From an uncultured Panacagrimonas sp. (GTDB lineage: Bacteria > Pseudomonadota > Gammaproteobacteria > Nevskiales > Nevskiaceae): a stretch of 14,455 nt of DNA. The number at the start of each line of letters is the position of its first letter. Within the stretch, counting starts at the first letter, position 1. Positions 6,684 through 13,654 of the stretch are shown here, in pieces. Location: contig CAMLNE010000067.1 of NCBI GenBank assembly GCA_946481265.1, positions 1 to 14,455 on the forward strand, read 5' to 3'. The notes below the pieces were generated by a model. It had not been told where the DNA came from and made no database searches. It was given only the letters and a program-made list of their open reading frames with translations. The translations under genes and the position numbers were made by a program.

Positions 6684-7550
6684 ATGACCGAACTGCTCCA
6701 GTCCAGCCCGACCCTGCTGACGATCGTCGTCGCGCTGCTGGGCCTGTGTGTCGGCAGCTTCCTCAACGTGGTGGCGTTTCGCCTGCCGAAGATGATCGAG
6801 CAGGAATTCGCCGATGCCTGCCGCGAGCAGTTCGGCGTGCCGGCGCCGGACGCATCGCCGCGCGTGTCGCTGTCGTCGCCGCCCTCGACCTGCCCTGCGT
6901 GCGCAACGCGCATCAAGCCCTGGCACAACCTGCCGGTGATCGGCTGGCTGATGCTGCGCGGCCGCTGCGCCTCGTGTTCGGCGCGGATCTCGGTGCAGTA
7001 CCCGATCGTCGAACTGCTGACGGCCATCTTCTCGGTGGTCTGCGTCTGGCGCTTCGGTTTCTCGCCGCAATTGCTGGCGGCGCTGGTGCTGACCTGGGCG
7101 CTGATCGCGCTGACCGTGACCGATCTGCATACCCAGTACCTGCCGGACGACATCACCCTGCCGCTGCTCTGGCTGGGCCTGGTGCTGAGCCTGGTCCCGG
7201 TGTTCGCCGACGTGCGCTCGGCCATCGTGGGCGCAGCGGCCGGCTACCTGCTGCTGTGGAGCATCTTCTGGGCATTCAAGCTGGCCACCGGCAAGGACGG
7301 CATGGGCTACGGCGATTTCAAGCTGATGGGCGCGCTCGGCGCCTGGCTGGGCTGGCAGGCGCTGCCGCAGATCGTGCTGCTGTCGGCACTGGTGGGTGCG
7401 GCGGTGGGACTCGCGCTGATGGCGCTGCGCAAGGCCGAATGGTCGTCGCGGATCCCGTTCGGGCCGTATATCGCCGGCGCCGGCTGGATCGCCCTGATCT
7501 GGGGCGAACAGATCAATCGCAGCTATCTCGGCATGACGATGGGGAACTGA
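6684..7550 (+). CDS. pilD: Prepilin peptidase / N-methyltransferase PilD
   Basis: A 288-residue polytopic inner-membrane aspartyl protease that cleaves prepilin leader peptides and N-methylates the new first residue. The N-terminal GSFLNVVAFRLP (24-35) is the family signature. The cytoplasmic loop holds the two-pair cysteine motif C70-x2-C73 and C95-x2-C98. The catalytic aspartates are D147 (TDLHTQYLPD) and D211 (GYGDFKL). About seven or eight hydrophobic segments follow the usual layout. The gene completes pilBCD, and its substrates (pilins, possibly type II pseudopilins) are encoded elsewhere. No ribosome binding site is visible before the ATG; the sequence there is the end of the inverted-repeat element. 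The stop overlaps the coaE start by one base (TGATG), which suggests translational coupling. Confidence 0.95.
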   Translation: MTELLQSSPTLLTIVVALLGLCVGSFLNVVAFRLPKMIEQEFADACREQFGVPAPDASPRVSLSSPPSTCPACATRIKPWHNLPVIGWLMLRGRCASCSARISVQYPIVELLTAIFSVVCVWRFGFSPQLLAALVLTWALIALTVTDLHTQYLPDDITLPLLWLGLVLSLVPVFADVRSAIVGAAAGYLLLWSIFWAFKLATGKDGMGYGDFKLMGALGAWLGWQALPQIVLLSALVGAAVGLALMALRKAEWSSRIPFGPYIAGAGWIALIWGEQINRSYLGMTMGN

Positions 7551-8173
7551 TGTCGCGCTACACCGTGGGACTCACTGGCGGCATCGCCAGCGGAAAGTCG
7601 TTCGTCAGCGCGCAGTTCCGCGCGCTCGGCGTGCCGGTCCTGGACGCCGACCAGGTCTCGCGCCTGGTGGTCGAACCCGGCCAGCCGGCACTGGCGGAAA
7701 TCGTCTCGCACTTCGGACCGGAGGTGCTGCAGGCCGACGGTCAGCTCGATCGCCGCAGGCTGCGCGAGATCGTGTTCTCCGACGCGGAGGCGCGCCGGCA
7801 GCTCGAACGGATCACGCATCCGCGCATCCGCCAGCACGTCCGGCAGTGGATGGACGCGCAATCCGCGCCCTACTGCATCCTGGAGAACGCGATCCTGTTC
7901 GAGTCGGGCATGGACGCGCTGGTCGACCGGGTGCTGGTGGTGGACGTGCCCGAGGACCTGCAGCGCGCGCGCCTGGTCGAACGTGATGGGCTCGATGCGG
8001 CCTTCGCGGAGCGCATGCTGGCGGCGCAGAGTCCGCGCGAACTGCGCCTGGATCGTGCCGATGACGTACTCCACAACGCCAGCACGCCGGAGCACACGGC
8101 TGCCGACGTGCGCCGCCTGCATCAGGCCTATCTGACGCGCGCCGCGGCGGCGCAGGCGAGCCAACCGGACTGA
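7550..8173 (+). CDS. coaE: Dephospho-CoA kinase CoaE
   Basis: A 207-residue cytoplasmic P-loop kinase that phosphorylates the 3'-hydroxyl of dephospho-CoA, the last step of coenzyme A synthesis. The N-terminus VGLTGGIASGKS (6-17) contains the P-loop, followed by the DAD motif (32-34) with the candidate catalytic aspartate. Further on are ITHPRIR, the segment VVDVPEDLQRARLVERDG, and the lid-like ERMLAAQ. All are typical, and the length is normal (about 200-206). The ATG overlaps the pilD stop by one base, and GGGG lies five bases before the start inside pilD. The same frame is open upstream through much of pilD, but the P-loop position fixes the start. pilD-coaE is a common gammaproteobacterial pair. 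Confidence 0.95.
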   Translation: MSRYTVGLTGGIASGKSFVSAQFRALGVPVLDADQVSRLVVEPGQPALAEIVSHFGPEVLQADGQLDRRRLREIVFSDAEARRQLERITHPRIRQHVRQWMDAQSAPYCILENAILFESGMDALVDRVLVVDVPEDLQRARLVERDGLDAAFAERMLAAQSPRELRLDRADDVLHNASTPEHTAADVRRLHQAYLTRAAAAQASQPD

Positions 8174-8187
8174 CATTCGCACCCAAA

Positions 8188-8216
8188 TTGCCCCGACATG
8201 TGTGCTGGGTCACAAT
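8188..8216 (+). promoter_or_regulatory. Candidate sigma-70 promoter for zapD
   Basis: TTGCCC (8188-8193) and CACAAT (8211-8216) each match four of six consensus bases with an ideal 17-bp spacer. They lie between the coaE stop and the zapD GTG. Transcription would start near 8223 and give a leader of about 22 bases. If real, it supports the GTG at 8245 over the upstream TTG at 8188 as the zapD start. Confidence 0.35.
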
Positions 8217-8244
8217 CCAGCCACTTTTTCCGGGCCGTTTTGTC

Positions 8245-9021
8245 GTGAGTTCAGGGCAGGAAGCAATCGTTTTCGAGCAGCCGCTCAACGAGCGGATCAG
8301 GACTTTCCTGCGTCTGGAATTCCTGTTCGGCCAGTACGAGCACCATCGTGCCGACGCGACGGCGCTGGGCGCGCGCGCGCAGCTTCATGCGCTGCTGGAC
8401 ATCCTGACGGTGCTCGGCCGCTCGGATCTGAAGAAGGACATCCTCAAGGATCTGAGCGATCAGCAGGCGGTCCTCATGCGACTGGGCAACCGCCCCGGCG
8501 TGGACACCGCCCGCCTGCAGGTGGTGCTCACCGAAATGGGCACGACGATCGGCGCCCTGCAGCAGCTCGCCACGCAGTTCGCCTCAACGGCACTGCGCGA
8601 CAACGAGTTCCTGATGTCGATCCACAATCGCAGCTCGATTCCCGGCGGCACCTGCGCCTTCGATCTGCCCGCGTATCACCACTGGCTGGCCCAGCCGCCG
8701 GAAACGCTGCGGCGCGATCTGGATACCTGGTTCCGTGACCTGGTGCCCTTCGCGCAGGCGATCCTGCTCGATCTGCGCCTGCTGCGCGGCAGCGTGCCGG
8801 TGACCGACGCGGTGGCGCCGCGCGGCACCTACGTGCATGCACCGCAGAGTGCCTGCAGCCTGATCCGTGTCTTCGTGGCGCCCGCGGACAGCGTCTACCC
8901 GGAGATCAGCGCCGGCAGCCACCGCTTCACGCTTCGCTTCATGGAACTTCGCGACGTCAACCAGCGGGCCACCCAGGCGCACCGGGATATCGCGTTCAAG
9001 CTGCAGTGCTGCGCCTTCTGA
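8245..9021 (+). CDS. zapD: Cell division protein ZapD (FtsZ-bundling factor)
   Basis: A 258-residue cytoplasmic protein of the ZapD (formerly YacF/DUF1342) family, which cross-links FtsZ filaments and stabilises the Z-ring. Typical landmarks are the N-terminal VFEQPLNERIRTFLRLEFLF, the central NRSSIPGGTCAFDLPAYHHWL starting at residue 128, and the C-terminal SHRFTLRFMELRD with a final FKLQCCAF. E. coli ZapD has 247 residues. GTG 8245 was chosen because the family begins only a few residues before the FE(H/Q)PLNE motif; a TTG at 8188 would add 19 unrelated residues. No good ribosome binding site is seen. The coaE-zapD order is conserved in many gammaproteobacteria. The small gene yacG that often follows is absent here; a rubredoxin gene converges instead. 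Confidence 0.93.
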   Translation: MSSGQEAIVFEQPLNERIRTFLRLEFLFGQYEHHRADATALGARAQLHALLDILTVLGRSDLKKDILKDLSDQQAVLMRLGNRPGVDTARLQVVLTEMGTTIGALQQLATQFASTALRDNEFLMSIHNRSSIPGGTCAFDLPAYHHWLAQPPETLRRDLDTWFRDLVPFAQAILLDLRLLRGSVPVTDAVAPRGTYVHAPQSACSLIRVFVAPADSVYPEISAGSHRFTLRFMELRDVNQRATQAHRDIAFKLQCCAF

Positions 9022-9056
9022 TGCGGTGATCCGTATCTGCGGCAGGGGACCGGGGC

Positions 9057-9071
9057 CGGCGCGCTGCGCCG
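9057..9071. terminator. GC hairpin between convergent zapD and rubredoxin genes
   Basis: CGGCGC (9057-9062) pairs with GCGCCG (9066-9071) around GCT in the 76-bp convergent gap. There is no T-tract on either strand, so termination here is only a positional guess. Confidence 0.25.
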
Positions 9072-9097
9072 ACCACACGTTCACCGGTCACTGCATA

Positions 9098-9262
9098 TCA
9101 GGCCTCGACCATCTGGAAATCGGATTTCGCCGCGCCGCAGTCGGGGCAGGTCCAGGAGTCCGGAACGTCCTCCCATCGCGTGCCCGGCGCAATGCCTTCT
9201 TCAGGCACACCCTTGGCCTCGTCGTATTCAAAATCGCACACCAGGCAACGCCACTTCTTCAT
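9098..9262 (-). CDS. rubA: Rubredoxin
   Basis: A 54-residue protein with the two iron-binding CxxC knuckles of rubredoxin: C6-L-V-C9 in [12 protein letters not shown] and C39-P-D-C42 in [13 protein letters not shown]. The conserved stretch [15 protein letters not shown] lies between them. It binds one Fe as Fe(Cys)4 and carries single electrons in the cytoplasm, for example to alkane hydroxylases or in oxidative-stress defence; no partner reductase or hydroxylase is nearby. Length is exactly that of typical rubredoxins, which fixes the start at 9262; a GAGG lies about eight bases upstream. The frame is open further upstream to 9730, but that part lacks rubredoxin features. It is transcribed toward zapD. 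Confidence 0.95.
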   Translation of the reverse strand: MKKWRCLVCDFEYDEAKGVPEEGIAPGTRWEDVPDSWTCPDCGAAKSDFQMVEA

Positions 9263-9318
9263 CTTCGAACCTCGGTCGGGATGGGGTCGGGCTGGGAGCC
9301 CGGCCGAAAACGGCGCGG

Positions 9319-9324
9319 ATTTTA
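9319..9324 (-). promoter_or_regulatory. Candidate -10 box for the rubredoxin gene
   Basis: On the minus strand TAAAAT (five of six consensus bases) lies about 57 bases before the rubredoxin ATG. No convincing -35 box is found at the right distance. Its place just downstream of the minus-strand terminator at 9369-9402 suggests that the rubredoxin gene has its own transcript. Confidence 0.35.
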
Positions 9325-9368
9325 CCCCTGAACGCGACCTGCCCGGGGCGAAGCCACGAACGACAGGC

Positions 9369-9402
9369 AAAAAAGAACCGGGTCGGCAGAACCGAACCCG
9401 GT
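9369..9402 (-). terminator. Strong minus-strand intrinsic terminator with no gene before it
   Basis: On the minus strand ACCGGGT (9402-9396) pairs with ACCCGGT (9383-9377). An inner CGG/CCG closes a five-base loop, with a one-base bulge. It is followed by TCTTTTTT plus G (down to about 9369). This is a good Rho-independent terminator. The next gene in that direction (argS) is on the opposite strand, so the terminator ends either an unannotated minus-strand RNA or read-through antisense to argS. Confidence 0.65.
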
Positions 9403-9728
9403 CAGGGGGGAGAGAAGGTTCGCGGACTCTTGGGCCGCTTGACGCGATGCCGGGGGCACCTGCGCCGGAATGGGGATCAATCGACTGCTGCTGTGCCGGT
9501 GCTTCCTTGTGCCTTGGATTCCTGTGCTCTGCTGCATGCCTCGATGGACGCCATCCTGCGCCCGGCAGGATGCGATCGGGGCGCAGCGCCGATGAAAGCG
9601 ACCTGGCGACCGACAGCCGTGCAAAACGACCGAAGTTCCTGCCTCGATCGCCCGGCCGTCGCGCGCAGGCTGCCGTTGAGCGGCGTCCCTGCCGAGCGCC
9701 GCGCGTCGCCGCGCGCGCCGGGCCTCGC
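9403..9728. other. Non-coding stretch with hairpins, upstream of argS
   Basis: No convincing gene is found on either strand; the open frames have no recognisable family motifs and lack ribosome binding sites. The clearest structure is CATCCTGC (9552-9559) with GCAGGATG (9565-9572), an eight-pair perfect hairpin with loop GCCCG. A smaller GGCG/CGCC hairpin lies close by, near 9580. Together with the minus-strand terminator at 9369-9402 this is where a small RNA could be encoded, though I see no clear promoter for one. Confidence 0.3.
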
Positions 9729-9758
9729 ATGACGCTGCCACGATCGGCGGGATAAACT
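9729..9758 (+). promoter_or_regulatory. Candidate argS promoter
   Basis: ATGACG (9729-9734) and TAAACT (9753-9758) are separated by 18 bp, each with four of six consensus bases. Transcription would start near 9765, about 22 bases before the argS ATG. A T6C5 run follows, and there is no Shine-Dalgarno sequence in the leader. Confidence 0.35.
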
Positions 9759-9786
9759 CGCGGCGCTTTTTTCCCCCGATCCCCTG

Positions 9787-11577
9787 ATGAAATCCCAACT
9801 GCAGGCGCTGCTGGAACAGGCGCTCGCCGCGCTGTCCACGTCGCTGGGCCGCGAAATCGCCATGCCGTCGTCGCTGCAGATCGACGCCGCCAAGGACGTC
9901 CGCCACGGCGACTTCGCCACCAACCTCGCCCTGGTGGTGGCCAAGCCGCTCGGCCAGCCGCCGCGCACCGTCGCGGAGGGCCTGCTCCGGCACCTGCCCG
10001 CCTCGCCGCTGGTGGCGCGCGCCGAGATCGCGGGCCCGGGCTTCATCAATTTCTTCCTGGCCCCGACCGCCTTCCAGTCGGTGGTGGCAACGGTGCTCGA
10101 TGCCGGCGCGGACTACGGCTGCGATCGCAGCGGTGCCCACGGCAAGGTGATGGTCGAATTCGTCTCGGCCAATCCGACCGGCCCGATGCACGTGGGTCAC
10201 GGACGTGGCGCGGCCTACGGCGACTCGCTGGCCAACATCCTGGCGGTCAGCGGCTGGCAGGTGCATCGCGAGTACTACATCAACGACGCCGGACGGCAGG
10301 TCGACATCCTTACCGTCAGCGTCTGGCTGCGCTACCTCGAGGCCTACCACGAACTGCGCAGCTTCCCGAGGCGAGGCTACCCCGCCGACTACATCCGCCG
10401 GACGGCGGAAGGCCTGCGCGCCCGGCACGCGGATCGGTTCCGCTGCGATGACGATGGCTTGCGCGACCTGCTCTGTGTGCTGCAGGCCGAGCCCGAGATT
10501 CCCGGCGACGCCGACGAGAAGGCGCGGGCCCAGATCAAGGCGCAGCAGGAAAGCTGCATCGATGAACTGATCGGCAAGGCACGCGCCCTGCTCGGCGAGG
10601 GCTACGCGCAGATCCAGCGCGCGGCGCTCGACGACCAGCTCGCCGCCATCCGCGCCACGCTGGATGCCTTCGGCGTGCGATTCGACCAGTGGTACTCCGA
10701 GCGCGCGCTGGTCGAGTCCGGCTTCGCCGCCACCGCCATCGAGCGCCTGCGTGCCTCCGGTCATGTCTTCGAGCAGGATGGCGCCACCTGGCTGCGCACC
10801 AGCGCCTTGGGCGATGAGAAGGACCGCGTGCTGTTCAAGGCAGACGGCGCGGCGACCTACTTCGCCAACGACCTGGCCTACCACGTCGACAAGCTGGACC
10901 GCGGCTACCCGGTGCTGCTCGACGTCTGGGGCGCCGACCACCACGGCTACATCGCGCGCGTGCGCGCGGCCATCGAGGCCCTGACCGGCCGCAAGGACGC
11001 GCTGCGCGTGCAGCTGATGCAGTTCGTCACGCTCTCGTCGGGCCGCATGGGCAAGCGCAGCGGCAACTTCGTGACCCTGCACGACCTGGTCAGCGAGGCC
11101 GGCAAGGACGCCACGCGCTTCTTCTACCTGCTGCGCTCGCACGACCAGCACCTGGAGTTCGACATCGAGCTCGCGCGCTCGCAGTCCAACGACAACCCGG
11201 TCTACTACGTGCAGTACGCGCACGCGCGCATCTGCTCGGTGTTCCGCCAGCTCGCCGAGCGCGGCCAGTCGTTCGATCCCGCTGCGGCGCCGGCCGCGCT
11301 GCACCGCCTGGTCGAGCCCCAGGAAAAGCTGCTGCTCACGCTGCTGCAGAAATACCCCGAGACGCTGGCGGCGGCCGCACGCCAGTACGCGCCACACCTG
11401 CTCGCGTTCTACCTGCGCGACCTCGCCGATGCGCTGCACAGCAACTACAACGCGCACAAGTTCCTGGTCGAGGACACGGAGCTGCAGACCGCGCGCCTGG
11501 CGCTGATCGCCGCCACGCGGCAGGTGCTGGCGAACGGTCTGTGCCTGCTCGGTGTCAGTGCTCCGGAAACCATGTAG
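9787..11577 (+). CDS. argS: Arginyl-tRNA synthetase
   Basis: A 596-residue class I aminoacyl-tRNA synthetase that charges tRNA-Arg in the cytoplasm. Order of parts: the N-terminal Add-1 domain (about 1-90, with [14 protein letters not shown]), then the catalytic domain with [14 protein letters not shown] (the HIGH motif is HVGH 135-138) and the tRNA/AMP segment [12 protein letters not shown]. Next is the KMSKS-equivalent loop [13 protein letters not shown] near residues 419-431, and finally the DALR anticodon-binding domain with [14 protein letters not shown]. The KMSKS loop lacks the canonical second lysine arrangement, as in many bacterial ArgRS. Length is normal. The ATG at 9787 places the N-terminal helix as usual; no ribosome binding site is visible. 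An FtsN-like gene starts four bases after the stop. Confidence 0.96.
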   Translation: MKSQLQALLEQALAALSTSLGREIAMPSSLQIDAAKDVRHGDFATNLALVVAKPLGQPPRTVAEGLLRHLPASPLVARAEIAGPGFINFFLAPTAFQSVVATVLDAGADYGCDRSGAHGKVMVEFVSANPTGPMHVGHGRGAAYGDSLANILAVSGWQVHREYYINDAGRQVDILTVSVWLRYLEAYHELRSFPRRGYPADYIRRTAEGLRARHADRFRCDDDGLRDLLCVLQAEPEIPGDADEKARAQIKAQQESCIDELIGKARALLGEGYAQIQRAALDDQLAAIRATLDAFGVRFDQWYSERALVESGFAATAIERLRASGHVFEQDGATWLRTSALGDEKDRVLFKADGAATYFANDLAYHVDKLDRGYPVLLDVWGADHHGYIARVRAAIEALTGRKDALRVQLMQFVTLSSGRMGKRSGNFVTLHDLVSEAGKDATRFFYLLRSHDQHLEFDIELARSQSNDNPVYYVQYAHARICSVFRQLAERGQSFDPAAAPAALHRLVEPQEKLLLTLLQKYPETLAAAARQYAPHLLAFYLRDLADALHSNYNAHKFLVEDTELQTARLALIAATRQVLANGLCLLGVSAPETM

Positions 11578-11581
11578 CGCC

Positions 11582-12235
11582 ATGGCCAGGGACTACGCCG
11601 CACGCAACCGCAGACCCGCCGCCCGCCCCGCCGGCCTGCCCGGCTGGGCGTGGCTGGTGGCCGGCCTGTCGATGGGCCTGATCGTCGCCTGCATCGTCTA
11701 CATCGGACGCCCCGCCCAGCCCATGCCGATGGCGCCCGCTGCCAGCGGGCACCCGGCCGTGGCCAGCAAGCCGCGCCCGAAGATCGAGATTCCGCCCAAG
11801 GAAGATCCGCGCTTCGACTTCTACACGCTGCTGGAGAAGGAGCAGGTCGTGGTGCCCGGGGAATCACGTCCGCGACCACCGGCGCCCGCCGCCTCGGCGG
11901 CACGGCGGGCGGAGTCGGCCGCAGCGAGCGCATCCGAGGCACCGACCCCGCCGATGGAAGCGGCTGCTCCCGCGCCACGCGCCCCGGCCGCCGGCGGTGG
12001 TGCGCAGTACCTGGTGCTGGCCGGCTCGTTCCGAGACTCCGCCAATGCCGAAGCGCACAAGGCCAAGCTGGCGCTGGCGGGCGTCGAGGCCGGCATCGAG
12101 ACCATCAGCACCCAGGATCACGCGATCCTCTACCGGGTGCGTATCGGCCCTTCGAAGTCGCTGGAGCAGGCACAGGGCCTGTCGTCGCGGCTCACGTCCC
12201 AGGGTTTCGACAACCGGGTCGTGAAGCTGCCCTGA
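11582..12235 (+). CDS. ftsN: FtsN-like SPOR-domain cell division protein
   Basis: A 217-residue bitopic inner-membrane protein. A basic N-terminus (RNRRPAARP) is followed by one membrane helix at 21-41 (GWAWLVAGLSMGLIVACIVY). Then comes the short motif FDFYTLL (78-84), seen in gammaproteobacterial FtsN-like proteins, an Ala/Pro-rich linker (about 93-140), and a SPOR domain (about 141-215, QYLVLAGSFRDSANAEAHKAKL through YRVRIGP to the end). SPOR domains bind denuded septal peptidoglycan; FtsN activates septal wall synthesis. The ATG is four bases after the argS stop, so the pair is likely cotranscribed and coupled, an arrangement also known in Pseudomonas. A start at 11552 inside argS would only add ten residues. 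FtsN identity is inferred from architecture and context; another SPOR protein is possible. Confidence 0.85.
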   Translation: MARDYAARNRRPAARPAGLPGWAWLVAGLSMGLIVACIVYIGRPAQPMPMAPAASGHPAVASKPRPKIEIPPKEDPRFDFYTLLEKEQVVVPGESRPRPPAPAASAARRAESAAASASEAPTPPMEAAAPAPRAPAAGGGAQYLVLAGSFRDSANAEAHKAKLALAGVEAGIETISTQDHAILYRVRIGPSKSLEQAQGLSSRLTSQGFDNRVVKLP

Positions 12236-12268
12236 GCGATCCCTAGCCCCGCCAGGCCAGACGGGCGC

Positions 12269-12280
12269 TGCGGGCCCGCA
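12269..12280. repeat. 12-bp perfect palindrome behind the SPOR gene
   Basis: TGCGGGCCCGCA is a perfect palindrome 34 bases after the SPOR-gene stop and is followed by ATTTG. It could be a weak terminator or an operator for the downstream gene. The 191-bp gap contains no gene that I can support. Confidence 0.3.
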
Positions 12281-12352
12281 ATTTGCTGGCGCCGGACAAC
12301 TGCGCCCGCGGACAGCTTTCGCGGGGAATTCCGGTGCCGACAGCCTGCGCGC

Positions 12353-12358
12353 TATTCT
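12353..12358 (+). promoter_or_regulatory. Candidate -10 box for the cfa-like gene
   Basis: TATTCT matches four of six consensus bases and lies 68 bases before the ATG. The -35 region is poor, so this is a weak call. Confidence 0.25.
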
Positions 12359-12426
12359 TGCGCCCGTGCCTGAACGCGGCGGACTGACGCGAGATCCGGT
12401 CCGTCGCCTCCGACCGCGGAGGGACC

Positions 12427-13617
12427 ATGGATACCGTACTCGACTGGCAGCAGACCCGTTTCCGCCAAGGGAGCCTCACTCTGGATGGTCCCGACGGCTC
12501 CAGTCGGACCCTGGGACAGGGGTCGCCGCAGGCTCGCATCCGCCTGCATCGGCGCAGCGCGCTGTGGCGCATGCTTGCGGATCCTGCGCTGAAGTTCGGC
12601 GAGGCCTACATGGACGGCGACTGGGACCCGGCCGGCTGCACCCTGGAACAGGTTCTCGAGGCGGGCGTCTCCATGAGCGACTCGCAACCACGCGGGCGCC
12701 TGCTGCAGTTCGTCGGCGCGGCGCTGGCACGGCTGGGCGAGCTCAACGACGGTCGCCTCGCCTCGCGCCGCGTCCGCCATCACTACGATCTCGATCCGGC
12801 CCTCTACGCCGCTTTTCTGGATCGCGACCTGCACTATTCCTGCGCCTATTTCGCCGATCCGGCGATGGATCTGGAGGCGGCACAGCAGGCCAAGTGCGCG
12901 CTGATCGCAGCCAAGCTGAACCTGCCCGCCGACGCGCGCGTGCTCGATATCGGCTGCGGATGGGGCAGCCTGGCGCTGTACCTGGCCGAACGGCATGGCG
13001 CACGCGTCACCGGCATCACGCTGTCGCCCGAACAGCTCGCGGTAGCACAGCGACGCGCCAGCGAGCGCGGCCTGGCCGATCGCGTGGAGTTTCGCCTGCA
13101 GGACTACCGCGAGCTCGACGGTCGCTACGACGCCATCGTCAGCGTCGGCATGTTCGAGCACGTGGGCCGGCCCCAATACGCGCGCTTCTTCCGCACCATG
13201 CACGAACGGCTCGCCGAGGACGGCACGGCGCTGCTGCACACCATCGGGCGCGGCGGTCCGCCGGGGCGAACCAATGCCTGGATCCGCCGCTATATCTTCC
13301 CGGGTGGCTACATTCCTGCCGCCTCCGAGGTGGTCGGCCCCGCCGAGGCCAGCGGCCTGCGCATCGCCGACTTCGAGATCTGGCGGCTGCACTACGCGCT
13401 GACCCTGGCCGAATGGAACCGCCGCTTCCAGGCGCAGCGCACGCGCTTCGCGCACAAGCTCGGCGAGCGCTTCTGCCGCATGTGGGAGTTCTATCTGCAG
13501 GCCTCGGAGGCGAGCTTCCGCCTGGGCAGCCTGGTCGTCTTCCAGCTCCAGTTCAGCCGTGCGGTGAACCGGCTGCCACTGACGCGCGACTATCTGTATC
13601 GCGTGCCGCCGCCGTGA
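12427..13617 (+). CDS. cfa: Cyclopropane-fatty-acyl-phospholipid synthase family methyltransferase
   Basis: A 396-residue SAM-dependent enzyme that adds a methylene group from SAM across the double bond of unsaturated acyl chains in membrane phospholipids, hardening membranes against acid and other stress. An N-terminal lipid-binding domain (about 1-110, with LKFGEAYMDGDWD) is followed by HHYDLDPALYAAFLD and YSCAYF. Then comes the Rossmann SAM motif VLDIGCGWGS (172-181) and the MFEHVG segment. The residues known in E. coli Cfa to hold the catalytic bicarbonate have clear counterparts: C139, E244, H271 with I273, and Y323. Length is close to E. coli Cfa (382). GGAGGGA three bases before the ATG sets the start. 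Several paralogues of this family exist, so a non-cyclopropane product remains possible. It converges with the SUMF1 gene after 37 bp. Confidence 0.88.
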   Translation: MDTVLDWQQTRFRQGSLTLDGPDGSSRTLGQGSPQARIRLHRRSALWRMLADPALKFGEAYMDGDWDPAGCTLEQVLEAGVSMSDSQPRGRLLQFVGAALARLGELNDGRLASRRVRHHYDLDPALYAAFLDRDLHYSCAYFADPAMDLEAAQQAKCALIAAKLNLPADARVLDIGCGWGSLALYLAERHGARVTGITLSPEQLAVAQRRASERGLADRVEFRLQDYRELDGRYDAIVSVGMFEHVGRPQYARFFRTMHERLAEDGTALLHTIGRGGPPGRTNAWIRRYIFPGGYIPAASEVVGPAEASGLRIADFEIWRLHYALTLAEWNRRFQAQRTRFAHKLGERFCRMWEFYLQASEASFRLGSLVVFQLQFSRAVNRLPLTRDYLYRVPPP

Positions 13618-13654
13618 TGGCGGTGCAAGCGGCGGGCAGCCGGCAGGGTCGCGG

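Noticed and set aside
5195..7225. 676-codon minus-strand open frame opposite pilC and pilD
   Set aside because: It is the antisense of clearly identified pilus genes, with His/Asp/Glu-rich composition and no recognisable domain.
6644..8173. Longer coaE reading frame starting before pilD
   Set aside because: The CoaE P-loop must be at the N-terminus. The upstream 302 codons are the wrong frame of pilD with Ala/Arg/Gly-rich composition.
8188..8244. TTG start for zapD adding 19 residues
   Set aside because: The extra residues do not resemble ZapD N-termini and overlap a plausible promoter with a 17-bp spacer.
9263..9730. N-terminal extension of rubredoxin in the same minus-strand frame
   Set aside because: It runs through the terminator and the candidate -10 box, is Arg/Pro-rich, and the 54-residue product is exactly the usual rubredoxin size.
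9322..11583. 753-codon open frame on the minus strand opposite argS
   Set aside because: Its codons mirror argS, the translation is Gln/Ala/Arg/Asp-rich without domains, and argS on the other strand is certain. GC-rich DNA commonly leaves such antisense frames open.
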